Below, piece by piece: positions 1 through 5,901 of a DNA stretch of 11,488 bases. Origin of the DNA: Neisseria shayeganii 871 (lineage in GTDB: Bacteria; Pseudomonadota; Gammaproteobacteria; Burkholderiales; Neisseriaceae); contig NZ_JH164926.1 of the NCBI RefSeq assembly GCF_000226875.1, forward strand, positions 859,264 through 870,751. The letters run 5' to 3'. Below the pieces are notes generated by a model that saw only the letters and a program-made list of their open reading frames with translations, was not told the DNA's origin and searched no databases. The translations under genes and the position numbers were made by a program. Position 1 is the first letter of the stretch; each line of letters opens with the position of its first letter.

Positions 1-1
1 G

Positions 2-178
2 ATGATCGGGCATCAACACCCATGACGCAATTTCAAACGGGTATTTTTCCCGCACCGCCAACACAGCCTCACGCAAGGCCGAACGCACCGCATCACCGGT
101 TAGAATCGGGTGACGGTTATGCGCCACCAGCGTAAAGAAATACGTTCCGCCCGCACGGTAATATCGACGGTAGCGCAT
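2..178 (-). CDS. REP-associated tyrosine transposase (RAYT), 5' part only
   Basis: The first 59 codons of a minus-strand gene run off the left edge of the window. The protein begins MRYRRYYRAGGTYFFTL and continues to a segment ending WVLMPDH, where the window stops. The RYYRAGGTYFFT opening and the MPDH run are typical of the IS200-like Y1 transposase fold of RAYTs. The last visible His should be the first His of the HUH metal-binding pair; the second His and the catalytic Tyr lie outside. The family makes single-strand nicks and is thought to mobilise REP/REPIN palindromes in trans. The ATG at 176-178 is preceded, at five bases' distance, by a strong Shine-Dalgarno AAGGGG (complement of 184-189). 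REP-like palindromes lie directly upstream, as expected for this family. Whether the gene is intact cannot be seen. Confidence 0.82.
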   Translation of the reverse strand, partial: MRYRRYYRAGGTYFFTLVAHNRHPILTGDAVRSALREAVLAVREKYPFEIASWVLMPDH

Positions 179-224
179 GGTTTCCCCTTGTTATGCAAAT
201 TAACCCATACAGATGATACAAGAT

Positions 225-324
225 GTAGGTCGGATTCTCGAATCCGACATTTACGCATCATCACAATGATTAAATATTTCCGTTATACCAACCATTTTGT
301 TGGATACAAGTATCCGACCTACGC
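225..324. repeat. REPIN-like pair of inverted REP elements
   Basis: GTAGGTCGGA at 225-234 is matched by its exact inverse TCCGACCTAC at 313-322. Each arm carries its own small palindrome. In 229-248, GTCGGATTC and GAATCCGAC surround a two-base loop. In 302-315, GGATAC and GTATCC surround AA. Two REPs facing each other about 100 bp apart is the structure called a REPIN, the unit thought to be mobilised by RAYTs. The RAYT gene starts about 45 bp to the left. Part of the unit (about 237-300) recurs 91 bp further on (328-391), including the shared string GCATCATCACAATGATT, so the region also contains a diverged tandem duplication. The family assignment is inferred from structure and context. Confidence 0.65.
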
Positions 325-391
325 TTGCTCGAATCCGACATTGATGCATCATCACAATGATTGAACGTTTCGACAATACCAATCATTGTGT

Positions 392-465
392 CTACGCTTG
401 CTTGGGTCGCAAACCTAACACTTCGTGAAATTTAACAGTTTGTTGAGGCTTGACCCAACCTACGC
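392..465. repeat. Second REP-like inverted pair, diverged
   Basis: TTGGGTC at 402-408 is the inverse of GACCCAA at 452-458. The right arm continues into CCTACGC (459-465), the inverse of the GCGTAGG motif of the neighbouring REPIN. CTACGCTTGCT occurs at both 319-329 and 392-402. On the minus strand the right arm reads GCGTAGGTTGGGTC, a variant of the GCGTAGGTCGGAT core at 311-324. This looks like an older, diverged copy of the same repeat. Its right arm overlaps the -35 box of the promoter for the next gene. Confidence 0.5.
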
Positions 466-478
466 TTTCTGCTATATT
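450..478 (+). promoter_or_regulatory. Sigma-70-type promoter of the AT-rich orphan gene
   Basis: TTGACC at 450-455 and TATATT at 473-478 are separated by exactly 17 bases, each differing by one base from consensus. Transcription should start near 485, leaving a leader of about 30 bases with the Shine-Dalgarno AAGAGG at 507-512, four bases before the ATG at 517. The -35 box overlaps the right arm of a REP-like repeat. Confidence 0.6.
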
Positions 479-516
479 TACAATATTTAATATTATTTAA
501 CATAAGAAGAGGGATT

Positions 517-951
517 ATGGGATTTATTATTTTTATAATTATTATTGTTGTGATTATAGTAGCTATTATTATACAGGCTAATACAGAATTAAATGAAAGG
601 GAGAAAGCAAGAAAATCATATCTAGCCTCCTTAGAGAAATTAAAAAATAATCCAACAAATCCGAACATAAAACAACAAACATTGCAGCTTGGACGAGAAT
701 ACTCTCACTTAACACGGAATAAGAAAGGGGTTGCAATATTTGATGAAATAGCTCTTATGAATGATATTAATGCTGCTTGTGCGGCAGCTACAATATCTGA
801 ATTTAGTAGCAATAGTATGTTAGAGAGACACAACAATACATCTTCTACTATCCAAGAAAAAATTAATACTTTGACCTCTCTGTATGAACAGGGTGTAATA
901 GATGAAAAAGAGTTTCAACAACGCAAAAAGCAGATTTTAGATAACATTTAA
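517..951 (+). CDS. Small membrane-anchored protein with SHOCT-like C-terminus (unknown function)
   Basis: This is a 144-residue protein I cannot assign to a named gene. Residues 2-19 are almost all Ile, Val and Phe and form one N-terminal membrane helix. A charged, helix-prone stretch (about 22-75) follows, probably cytoplasmic. The middle has a short Ala/Cys-rich piece (AACAAAT) and a polar linker. Residues about 113-143 (LTSLYEQGVIDEKEFQQRKKQI) match the pattern of a SHOCT domain, a short C-terminal module found in many prokaryotic proteins and thought to mediate oligomerisation. Two sampled lines of the gene are about 25-32% G+C by eye, and it uses ATA and AGA codons, unlike the GC-rich neighbours, which suggests recent acquisition. 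It has its own promoter and terminator, so it is a single-gene unit. The SHOCT call is by pattern only. Confidence 0.72.
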   Translation: MGFIIFIIIIVVIIVAIIIQANTELNEREKARKSYLASLEKLKNNPTNPNIKQQTLQLGREYSHLTRNKKGVAIFDEIALMNDINAACAAATISEFSSNSMLERHNNTSSTIQEKINTLTSLYEQGVIDEKEFQQRKKQILDNI

Positions 952-957
952 TTAGAA

Positions 958-980
958 AAGTCCCTTAATTTAAGGGACTT
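958..980. terminator. Bidirectional intrinsic terminator between orphan gene and uvrB
   Basis: AAGTCCCTTAA (958-968) and TTAAGGGACTT (970-980) form a perfect inverted repeat. It is followed by a T-rich run on the plus strand (981-989) and by TTTTCTAATT on the minus strand. It begins seven bases after the stop of the orphan gene and lies 15 bases past the uvrB stop, so it can serve both converging genes. Confidence 0.8.
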
Positions 981-994
981 CTTAATTTTAAGAC

Positions 995-3025
995 TCACTC
1001 TGCTCCAAAAAGCAGATTCTCCTTAACCCCCCGTATCTTATCCCTTAACACCGCCGCTTCTTCAAACTGCAAATCCCTCGCCGCCTGCTGCATGGCTTTT
1101 TCGAGTTTGGCGATTTCTTTAATTGCGTCTTCTTCGGTGTGGATTTCGCCTACTTTCACTTTGGTTTTTGCTCGGCCTTTGCCTTTGGGGCTACCTGAAT
1201 CGTCGTGGTACACGCCGTCGATGATGTCTTTCACTTGTTTGGTAATCTGTTTCGGCACGATGCCGTGTTCTTGGTTGAATTTAATCTGTTTTTCGCGGCG
1301 GCGTTCGGTTTCGTCGATGGCGGCTTTCATGGAATCGGTGATTTTGTCGGCATACAAAATTGCAACGCCGTTTACGTTGCGGGCGGCGCGGCCTATGGTT
1401 TGGATGAGGCTGCGGTGGCTGCGCAGGAAGCCTTCTTTGTCGGCATCGAGGATGGCGACGAGTGATACTTCGGGGATGTCCAAGCCTTCGCGCAAAAGGT
1501 TGATGCCGACAAGCACGTCAAACAGGCCGAGGCGCAAATCTCTAATAATTTCAACTCGTTCTACGGTATCGATGTCGCTGTGCAGGTAGCGCACCTTGAT
1601 GCCGAGTTCGCTGTAATAGTCGGTGAGCTGTTCGGCCATGCGTTTGGTGAGGGTGGTCACGAGTACGCGCTCGCCTTTTGCAATGCGGTCGTTGATTTCG
1701 CTGAGTAAGTCGTCCACTTGGGTGGCAACGGGGCGGATTTCGATTTGCGGGTCGACAAGACCAGTGGGGCGCACGACTTGCTCGACCACTTGGCCGGCGT
1801 GTTCTTCTTCGTATTTGGCGGGTGTGGCGGAAACGAAGATGGTTTGCGGCATGATTTTTTCAAATTCGTGGAATTTGAGCGGGCGGTTGTCGCGGGCGGA
1901 AGGCAGGCGGAAGCCGTAGTCGACGAGGTTTTGCTTGCGGCTGGCGTCGCCTTTGTACATGCCGCCGATTTGGGTCACGGTAACGTGGCTTTCGTCGATA
2001 AACATGATGGCGTTGTCGGGCAGATAATCCATCAGCGTGGGTGGCGGTTCGCCTTCTTTTTTGCCGGAAAAGTGGCGCGAGTAGTTTTCGATGCCTTTGC
2101 AGAAACCCATTTCGTAGAGCATTTCGAGGTCGAAGCGGGTGCGCTGCTCGATGCGTTGGGTTTCGACGGGGCGGTTTTCTTGGGTAAAGAAATCAATGCG
2201 TTCGCGCAATTCTTCTTTGATGCTTTCGCAGGCGCGCAGCACGGTGTCGCGCGGGGTAACGTAGTGGCTGGAGGGGAACACGGTGTAGCGGCCGACGCGC
2301 TGGATGTTGCTGCCGGTGAGCGGGTCGAAGAGGTCGAGGCGGTCGATTTCGTCGTCAAACAGGCTGATGCGCAAGGCGTTGTCGGAGCTTTCGGCGGGAT
2401 ACACGTCGATTACGTCGCCGCGCACGCGGAAGGAGCCGCGTTTGAAATCCATTTCGCCGCGCTCGTATTGCATGGAAACGAGGGTGGAGATGATGTCGCG
2501 CTGCTCGATAGTGTCGCCTTCTTTTACGGAAAGCACCATTTGTTGATACTCGGTGGGGTCGCCGATACCGTAGATGGCAGACACGGTGGCGACGATAATC
2601 ACGTCGTTGCGCGTCATCAGGTTTTTGGTGGCGGAAAGGCGCATCTGCTCGATGTGTTCATTAATGGCGGAATCTTTTTCGATAAATAAATCGCGCGACG
2701 GCACATAGGCTTCGGGCTGGTAGTAGTCGTAGTAGGAAACGAAGTATTCCACTGCGTTTTCGGGGAAAAACTCGCGCATCTCGGCATAAAGCTGCGCCGC
2801 CAGCGTTTTGTTGTGCGCCATGATGATGGCGGGGCGGCCGCTTTGGGCAATCACGTTGGCCATCGTATAAGTTTTGCCCGAGCCGGTTACACCGAGCAGG
2901 GTTTGATAAGCGAGGCCGTCTGAAAGCCCTTCGAGCAGGCCGGCAATGGCGGTGGGCTGGTCGCCGGCGGGCGGAAAAGGCTGGTGGAGTTTGAAGGGGG
3001 AATTTTCGAATTGGATCACTTGCAT
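995..3025 (-). CDS. uvrB: UvrABC excinuclease subunit B
   Basis: UvrB receives damaged DNA from UvrA, verifies the lesion with its beta-hairpin and recruits UvrC for incision in nucleotide excision repair. With the start at 3025 the protein has 676 residues, normal for the family. Visible landmarks are Walker A GVTGSGKT (45-52), the beta-hairpin region SYYDYYQPEAYVP (97-109), the Walker B-type DESH (344-347), helicase motif VI QTIGRAARN (542-550) and the C-terminal UVR motif that contacts UvrC (about 631-673). The frame stays open upstream to a GTG at 3067 and an ATG at 3043. I prefer the ATG at 3025 because MQVIQFENSPFKLHQPF matches remembered Neisseria UvrB starts and because a TATAAT box at 3057-3062 would place the GTG upstream of the transcript start. 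The ATG directly follows a DUS. Confidence 0.97.
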   Translation of the reverse strand: MQVIQFENSPFKLHQPFPPAGDQPTAIAGLLEGLSDGLAYQTLLGVTGSGKTYTMANVIAQSGRPAIIMAHNKTLAAQLYAEMREFFPENAVEYFVSYYDYYQPEAYVPSRDLFIEKDSAINEHIEQMRLSATKNLMTRNDVIIVATVSAIYGIGDPTEYQQMVLSVKEGDTIEQRDIISTLVSMQYERGEMDFKRGSFRVRGDVIDVYPAESSDNALRISLFDDEIDRLDLFDPLTGSNIQRVGRYTVFPSSHYVTPRDTVLRACESIKEELRERIDFFTQENRPVETQRIEQRTRFDLEMLYEMGFCKGIENYSRHFSGKKEGEPPPTLMDYLPDNAIMFIDESHVTVTQIGGMYKGDASRKQNLVDYGFRLPSARDNRPLKFHEFEKIMPQTIFVSATPAKYEEEHAGQVVEQVVRPTGLVDPQIEIRPVATQVDDLLSEINDRIAKGERVLVTTLTKRMAEQLTDYYSELGIKVRYLHSDIDTVERVEIIRDLRLGLFDVLVGINLLREGLDIPEVSLVAILDADKEGFLRSHRSLIQTIGRAARNVNGVAILYADKITDSMKAAIDETERRREKQIKFNQEHGIVPKQITKQVKDIIDGVYHDDSGSPKGKGRAKTKVKVGEIHTEEDAIKEIAKLEKAMQQAARDLQFEEAAVLRDKIRGVKENLLFGAE
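1188..1199 (+). repeat. DUS near-match (11/12) inside uvrB
   Basis: GGGCTACCTGAA differs from the Eikenella-type DUS only in its first base. It lies in codons for the flexible, Gly/Lys-rich linker (SGSPKG) between the helicase core and the UVR motif, where the protein can tolerate it. Confidence 0.7.
2913..2924 (+). repeat. Neisseria-dialect DUS (AG-DUS) inside uvrB
   Basis: AGGCCGTCTGAA is an exact match to the AG-DUS used by many Neisseria species, whereas every other DUS here is of the AGGCTACCTGAA type. On the coding strand it specifies LSDGL near the N-terminus of UvrB (about residues 34-38). I recall the same residues in Neisseria UvrB. Confidence 0.7.
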
Positions 3026-3037
3026 TTCAGGTAGCCT
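3026..3037 (-). repeat. DUS fused to the uvrB start codon
   Basis: A perfect DUS on the minus strand ends on the base before the ATG at 3025, giving AGGCTACCTGAAATG. No other Shine-Dalgarno is visible. The AGG that opens the DUS sits nine bases from the ATG and could serve as a weak ribosome binding site. Confidence 0.75.
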
Positions 3038-3056
3038 GATCATGAAACAAGCGCGG

Positions 3057-3062
3057 ATTATA
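3057..3062 (-). promoter_or_regulatory. Candidate -10 box of uvrB
   Basis: The minus strand reads TATAAT, a perfect -10 box. It would place the transcript start near 3050 and give a leader of about 25 bases to the ATG at 3025. No good -35 is seen at 16-18 bases; that region falls inside the preceding DUS hairpin. Confidence 0.45.
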
Positions 3063-3069
3063 AACACAA

Positions 3070-3098
3070 AGGCTACCTGAAAGCTTTTCAGGTAGCCC
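3070..3098 (-). terminator. DUS-pair hairpin terminator of the 150-residue gene
   Basis: AGGCTACCTGAA (3070-3081) and its inverse TTCAGGTAGCCC (3087-3098, last base off consensus) form an 11-bp stem with a five-base gap. On the minus strand the hairpin is followed by TTTGTGTTT. It lies about 24 bases after the stop of the upstream minus-strand gene, so it should end that transcript before uvrB. Confidence 0.7.
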
Positions 3099-3121
3099 CT
3101 CGGTCTCTTGCCGGCCAGTGC

Positions 3122-3574
3122 TTACACAAACTGGCGCAGCATCGCGTCGGCCAAGCCGGCAAACTGGCGGTATTTTTCCGAACGGTCGATGCGTTCGTTG
3201 TCGAGGCCGATTTCAATCAGCACGCCCACCTTATTGCCGTAAATCACCGTATTCTCGATTTCATAGCTGCCGTCTTTGGCATGGGTGGCGGTGGGCACGA
3301 TAAAGGCCTGAATCATCTCGCCGGCCGGCATGTTTTGCAGAATCAGGCTTTTTTTCACTTCCGGTCCCAATTCACCGCTCACGTATTGGAAAGGATTGCT
3401 GCTTTCGTGGGTGACGCCTTTGTAGGTGTAGATAAACACTTGGTGTTTCAGCTGGGGGTTGTTTTTGAGATAGAGCGTGAGCAGCAGCTGGCGCAGGTCT
3501 TGGCCCTCGAGATGTTCTGCGGCCGCTTCCGGCTGGGCGGCGGCGGTTTTGGCTTTTCCTTTGGCACTGGTCAT
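3122..3574 (-). CDS. Hypothetical protein, 150 residues, unrecognised
   Basis: I do not recognise this protein. It begins with an Ala/Lys-rich, probably disordered tail (MTSAKGKAKTAAAQPEAAAE, residues 1-20). A compact alpha/beta-looking region follows from about residue 26 to the end, with segments such as HQVFIYTYKGV, GELGPEVKKSLI and VIYGNKVGVLIEIGL. There are no cysteines, no signal peptide and no membrane helix, so it is probably a soluble cytoplasmic protein. The ATG at 3572-3574 has GGGAAA a few bases upstream, and a possible -10 TACAAT (complement of 3609-3614) precedes it. It stands as its own unit between DUS-pair terminators, flanked by rph and uvrB on the same strand. Codon use matches the neighbours, so it looks native. 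Being a real gene is well supported by its length, its terminators and its clean packing; function is unknown. Confidence 0.8.
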   Translation of the reverse strand: MTSAKGKAKTAAAQPEAAAEHLEGQDLRQLLLTLYLKNNPQLKHQVFIYTYKGVTHESSNPFQYVSGELGPEVKKSLILQNMPAGEMIQAFIVPTATHAKDGSYEIENTVIYGNKVGVLIEIGLDNERIDRSEKYRQFAGLADAMLRQFV

Positions 3575-3627
3575 GGCTTTTCCCGTTTTACTTGCTAAAC
3601 AGAGTTAAATTGTATGTTTAAATGTTA

Positions 3628-3662
3628 AAACAGGCTACCTGAAAGCTTCAGGTAGCCTGTTT
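3628..3662 (-). terminator. DUS-pair hairpin terminator downstream of rph
   Basis: Two perfect DUS in inverted orientation (3632-3643 and 3647-3658) are extended by AAAC/GTTT to 16-bp arms around a three-base loop. On the minus strand the stem ends in a TTTT run followed by AACATT. It is about 175 bases beyond the rph stop, and nothing that looks like a gene lies between. Confidence 0.75.
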
Positions 3663-3837
3663 CTGTGGCTTTTTCAAAGAATATTGAGCGCGTTGCCATC
3701 ATGTTTGCGAAGTGGTTTGATACGTTGCACCAGTCAAACCGGCCGGCGCAGCCAGATGGGGCAGCTTGCCGGCATGTTCCACACCGCAGATGCGGCTTTT
3801 GACCCAACATACCGCCACAACGCTTGGGGGCGAAACC

Positions 3838-4563
3838 CTAAGCCTGCCGCAACGCGGCTTGCTGATGTACCGCCAGTTCGGCAATGCCTTTTTGCCCCAA
3901 GGCCAGCAGTTGCAGCAATTCTGCGTGGCTGAAGGGCGCGCCTTCGGCAGTGCCTTGGATTTCGATGATTTTGCCCGATGCGGTCATCACCAGATTCACG
4001 TCGCTGTCGCAGCCGGAGTCTTCGGGGTAGTCCAAATCCAACAGCGGCACGCCGCCCACCACGCCGGCCGATACCGCCGCCACCTGTTCGCGGATCGGGT
4101 TGGACAGCAGCATGCCGGCCTTCAGCAGCTTCTGCACAGCCAGGCTCATCGCCACAAAAGCGCCGGTAATGCTGGCGGTGCGGGTGCCGCCGTCGGCCTG
4201 AATCACGTCGCAGTCGATCAAAATCTGACGTTCGCCCAAACGCTGCAAATCCACCGCCGCACGCAGTGAGCGGCCGATCAGGCGCTGGATTTCCTGCGTG
4301 CGCCCGCTCTGTTTGCCCGCCGCCGCTTCCCGGCGCATGCGCGAAGCGGTGGAGGCCGGCAGCATGCCGTATTCGGCGGTTACCCAGCCCTGGTCTTTGC
4401 CGCGCAGAAACGGCGGCAGGCTTTCTTCCACCGTGGCGGTGCAGATGATTTTGGTGTTGCCGCAGGCAATCAGCACCGAGCCGTCGGCATGGGGCAAGAA
4501 ATCAGGCGTGATGCTGACGGGGCGGAGCTCATCGGCGGCGCGGCCGGTGCGGGCGTAAGACAT
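3838..4563 (-). CDS. rph: Ribonuclease PH
   Basis: RNase PH trims the 3' ends of tRNA precursors by phosphorolysis, using phosphate to release nucleoside diphosphates, and works as a hexameric ring in the cytoplasm. From the ATG at 4563 the protein has 241 residues, the usual length. Hallmarks are the RNA-binding HADGS and CGNTK region (25-38), MLPASTASRMRRE (67-79), the phosphate-binding GGTRTASITGAF (125-136) and the acidic metal site LDLDYPEDSGCDSDVN (175-190). A TTG four codons upstream keeps the frame open, but the ATG fits the family start and has GGGAA upstream. The C-terminus is intact, unlike the frameshifted rph-1 allele of E. coli K-12. The gene is divergent from yicC, the arrangement also found in E. 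coli. Confidence 0.97.
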   Translation of the reverse strand: MSYARTGRAADELRPVSITPDFLPHADGSVLIACGNTKIICTATVEESLPPFLRGKDQGWVTAEYGMLPASTASRMRREAAAGKQSGRTQEIQRLIGRSLRAAVDLQRLGERQILIDCDVIQADGGTRTASITGAFVAMSLAVQKLLKAGMLLSNPIREQVAAVSAGVVGGVPLLDLDYPEDSGCDSDVNLVMTASGKIIEIQGTAEGAPFSHAELLQLLALGQKGIAELAVHQQAALRQA

Positions 4564-4598
4564 GGCGGTTCCCAATAATGAAGGCGGAAATGCGGCGG

Positions 4599-4607
4599 AT
4601 TATAGCA
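4599..4607 (-). promoter_or_regulatory. Extended -10 promoter of rph
   Basis: The minus strand reads TGCTATAAT, a consensus extended -10 element (TGnTATAAT). No convincing -35 lies 16-18 bases upstream, which is usual for this promoter class. The transcript would start near 4592, about 29 bases before the ATG. Confidence 0.6.
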
Positions 4608-4616
4608 CGCGCTTTA

Positions 4617-4625
4617 TGCTATATT
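4617..4625 (+). promoter_or_regulatory. Extended -10 promoter of yicC
   Basis: TGCTATATT is an extended -10 element one base from consensus. It is the mirror partner of the rph promoter nine bases to its left. The transcript would start near 4632, and the Shine-Dalgarno AGGAG at 4653-4657 is six bases from the yicC ATG. Confidence 0.55.
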
Positions 4626-4663
4626 CGGCCTGCTTTTCTCACCCGATAATGTAGGAGCAAAAC

Positions 4664-5536
4664 ATGATTCACAGTATGACCGGCTTTGCCAACGGCAGCG
4701 CCGAATGCGGCAGCAAACGCCTGTATATGGAGCTGCGGGCGGTGAACCACCGCTATTTGGACATCCAGTTCAAAATGCCCGAAGAGCTGCGCCATTTGGA
4801 AGGCAGCCTGCGCGAAGCCATTTCCGCCGCCGTGGCGCGCGGCAAACTGGAATGCCGCATCCAGCTGCAAAATACCGGCCGCCGCACGGCGCAAACCTTG
4901 GAAGTGGACAAAAAACTGGTGGCCCAATTGGCCGACCTCAACCAGAAAATCCGCAAACAGCACCCCGGCATCGCCAAGCTGGGCGTGGCCGACATTCTGG
5001 CCTTTCCCGGCGTATTGGCCGCGCCTGCCGAAGACGGCGGCGACCTCAACGAAGCCGTGGCCGAACTGCTGGGCGAAGTGCTGGACGAGTTCAACCGCGC
5101 CCGCCGCCGCGAAGGCGAGCAGCTGCAGCAACACCTGCTCAAACGCCTGCAAAACATGGACGACATCGTCGAAATCCTCTCCCAGTTGTTCCCGCAGCTG
5201 TTGCAGCAGCACATGGACAAAGCCGAGCAGCGCCTGCGCGATGCGGTACACAATATGAACACCGAGCGCCTGCAGCAGGAGTTTGCCATCTTCATGCAGA
5301 AAGCCGATGTGGACGAAGAATTCAGCCGCCTGCGCACCCACATCGCCGAAGTGCGCCGCATCGTCACCGGCAGCAAAGGCAGCGTCGGCAAACGGCTCGA
5401 CTTCCTGATGCAGGAGCTCAACCGCGAAGCCAACACCCTGGGCAGCAAATCCATCGCCACCGAATGCACCCAAGCTTCGGTGGAATTGAAAGTGTTGATC
5501 GAGCAGATGCGCGAACAGGTGCAGAACATCGAATAA
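4664..5536 (+). CDS. yicC: YicC-family endoribonuclease
   Basis: YicC proteins are conserved bacterial RNases. In E. coli the family has been linked to endonucleolytic cleavage and to PNPase-dependent turnover of small RNAs; the function here is inferred from the family. The 290-residue length is typical. The N-terminal family signature MIHSMTGFA is present, followed by ELRAVNHRYLD (about 24-34). The C-terminal YicC domain (formerly DUF1732) carries DEEFSRLRTHI and GKRLDFLMQELNREANTLGS (about 217-262). The middle is Gln/Leu-rich and helix-prone. The AGGAG Shine-Dalgarno is at 4653-4657. The neighbour, divergent rph, is also an RNA-processing enzyme, a pairing kept in distant Proteobacteria. 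The gene ends about 30 bases before a mobile-looking element that separates it from its terminator. Confidence 0.95.
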   Translation: MIHSMTGFANGSAECGSKRLYMELRAVNHRYLDIQFKMPEELRHLEGSLREAISAAVARGKLECRIQLQNTGRRTAQTLEVDKKLVAQLADLNQKIRKQHPGIAKLGVADILAFPGVLAAPAEDGGDLNEAVAELLGEVLDEFNRARRREGEQLQQHLLKRLQNMDDIVEILSQLFPQLLQQHMDKAEQRLRDAVHNMNTERLQQEFAIFMQKADVDEEFSRLRTHIAEVRRIVTGSKGSVGKRLDFLMQELNREANTLGSKSIATECTQASVELKVLIEQMREQVQNIE

Positions 5537-5565
5537 GCCCCGGCCGCCCCACCCCTTCGCAGGTT

Positions 5566-5708
5566 GAGACCTTTGCAAAGCCCCCAGATGTGGATGCAGT
5601 TCAAGGCGTAGCAGCACAGCGAGCGAAGACATATCACATAGATAGGCAAGCGAGCGAGCAGCACAAAACGCAGAAATGCGCCGCAGATGGGGGTTTTGCA
5701 AAGGTCTC
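5566..5708. mobile_element. MITE-like element with 21-bp terminal inverted repeats
   Basis: The left end GAGACCTTTGCAAAGCCCCC (from 5566) and the inverse of the right end (5688-5708) match over 21 bases with one difference (G at 5580). The 143-bp element contains no credible gene, and its inside holds repeated GCAGCAC and GCGAGCGA words. The ends resemble, from memory, those of IS5-family elements of Neisseria (IS1106 type), so it is probably a non-autonomous derivative moved in trans. No flush target-site duplication is visible. It lies between the yicC stop and the yicC terminator, and its right end directly abuts the DUS hairpin. Confidence 0.68.
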
Positions 5709-5741
5709 AGGCTACCTGAAACCCGTTTTTCAGGTAGCCTG
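5708..5741 (+). terminator. DUS-pair hairpin terminator of yicC
   Basis: CAGGCTACCTGAAA (5708-5721) pairs with TTTCAGGTAGCCTG (5728-5741) around a six-base loop, followed by TTTTCTTT. Both arms contain a perfect DUS (5709-5720 and 5729-5740). Confidence 0.85.
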
Positions 5742-5835
5742 TTTTCTTTACCCACGGCCCTGAAAAACACCGCCGCCGCATCGCGCTTTACAGATGAAAA
5801 TTTCCGTCTCCCCGCAAGCCAAAGCCGGAAAAACT

Positions 5836-5844
5836 TGCTAGAAT
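5836..5844 (+). promoter_or_regulatory. Extended -10 promoter of ndk
   Basis: TGCTAGAAT is an extended -10 element one base from consensus, with no good -35. The start of transcription would be near 5851. The leader then carries a strong Shine-Dalgarno, AAGGAG at 5888-5893, eight bases before the ATG at 5902. The rest of the gap between yicC and ndk holds only the MITE and the terminator. Confidence 0.55.
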
Positions 5845-5901
5845 GCCGCCCGCATTGATTTTTCCGCCCGATTAACCGACTAAATTTAAGGAGTCCGCCC
5901 C

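Noticed and set aside
1718..2689. 323-codon plus-strand frame inside uvrB
   Set aside because: It is a shadow of uvrB, rich in Gly/Ala/Phe/His, with no start signals.
3625..3884. Two 61-codon minus-strand frames between rph and the DUS hairpin
   Set aside because: They overlap each other, the rph 3' end or the terminator, have no Shine-Dalgarno and show no recognisable pattern. I regard 3663-3837 as non-coding.
5566..5708. Correia repeat element of Neisseria
   Set aside because: The ends are GAGACCTTTGC, not the TATAG-type Correia ends, so it is a different MITE type.
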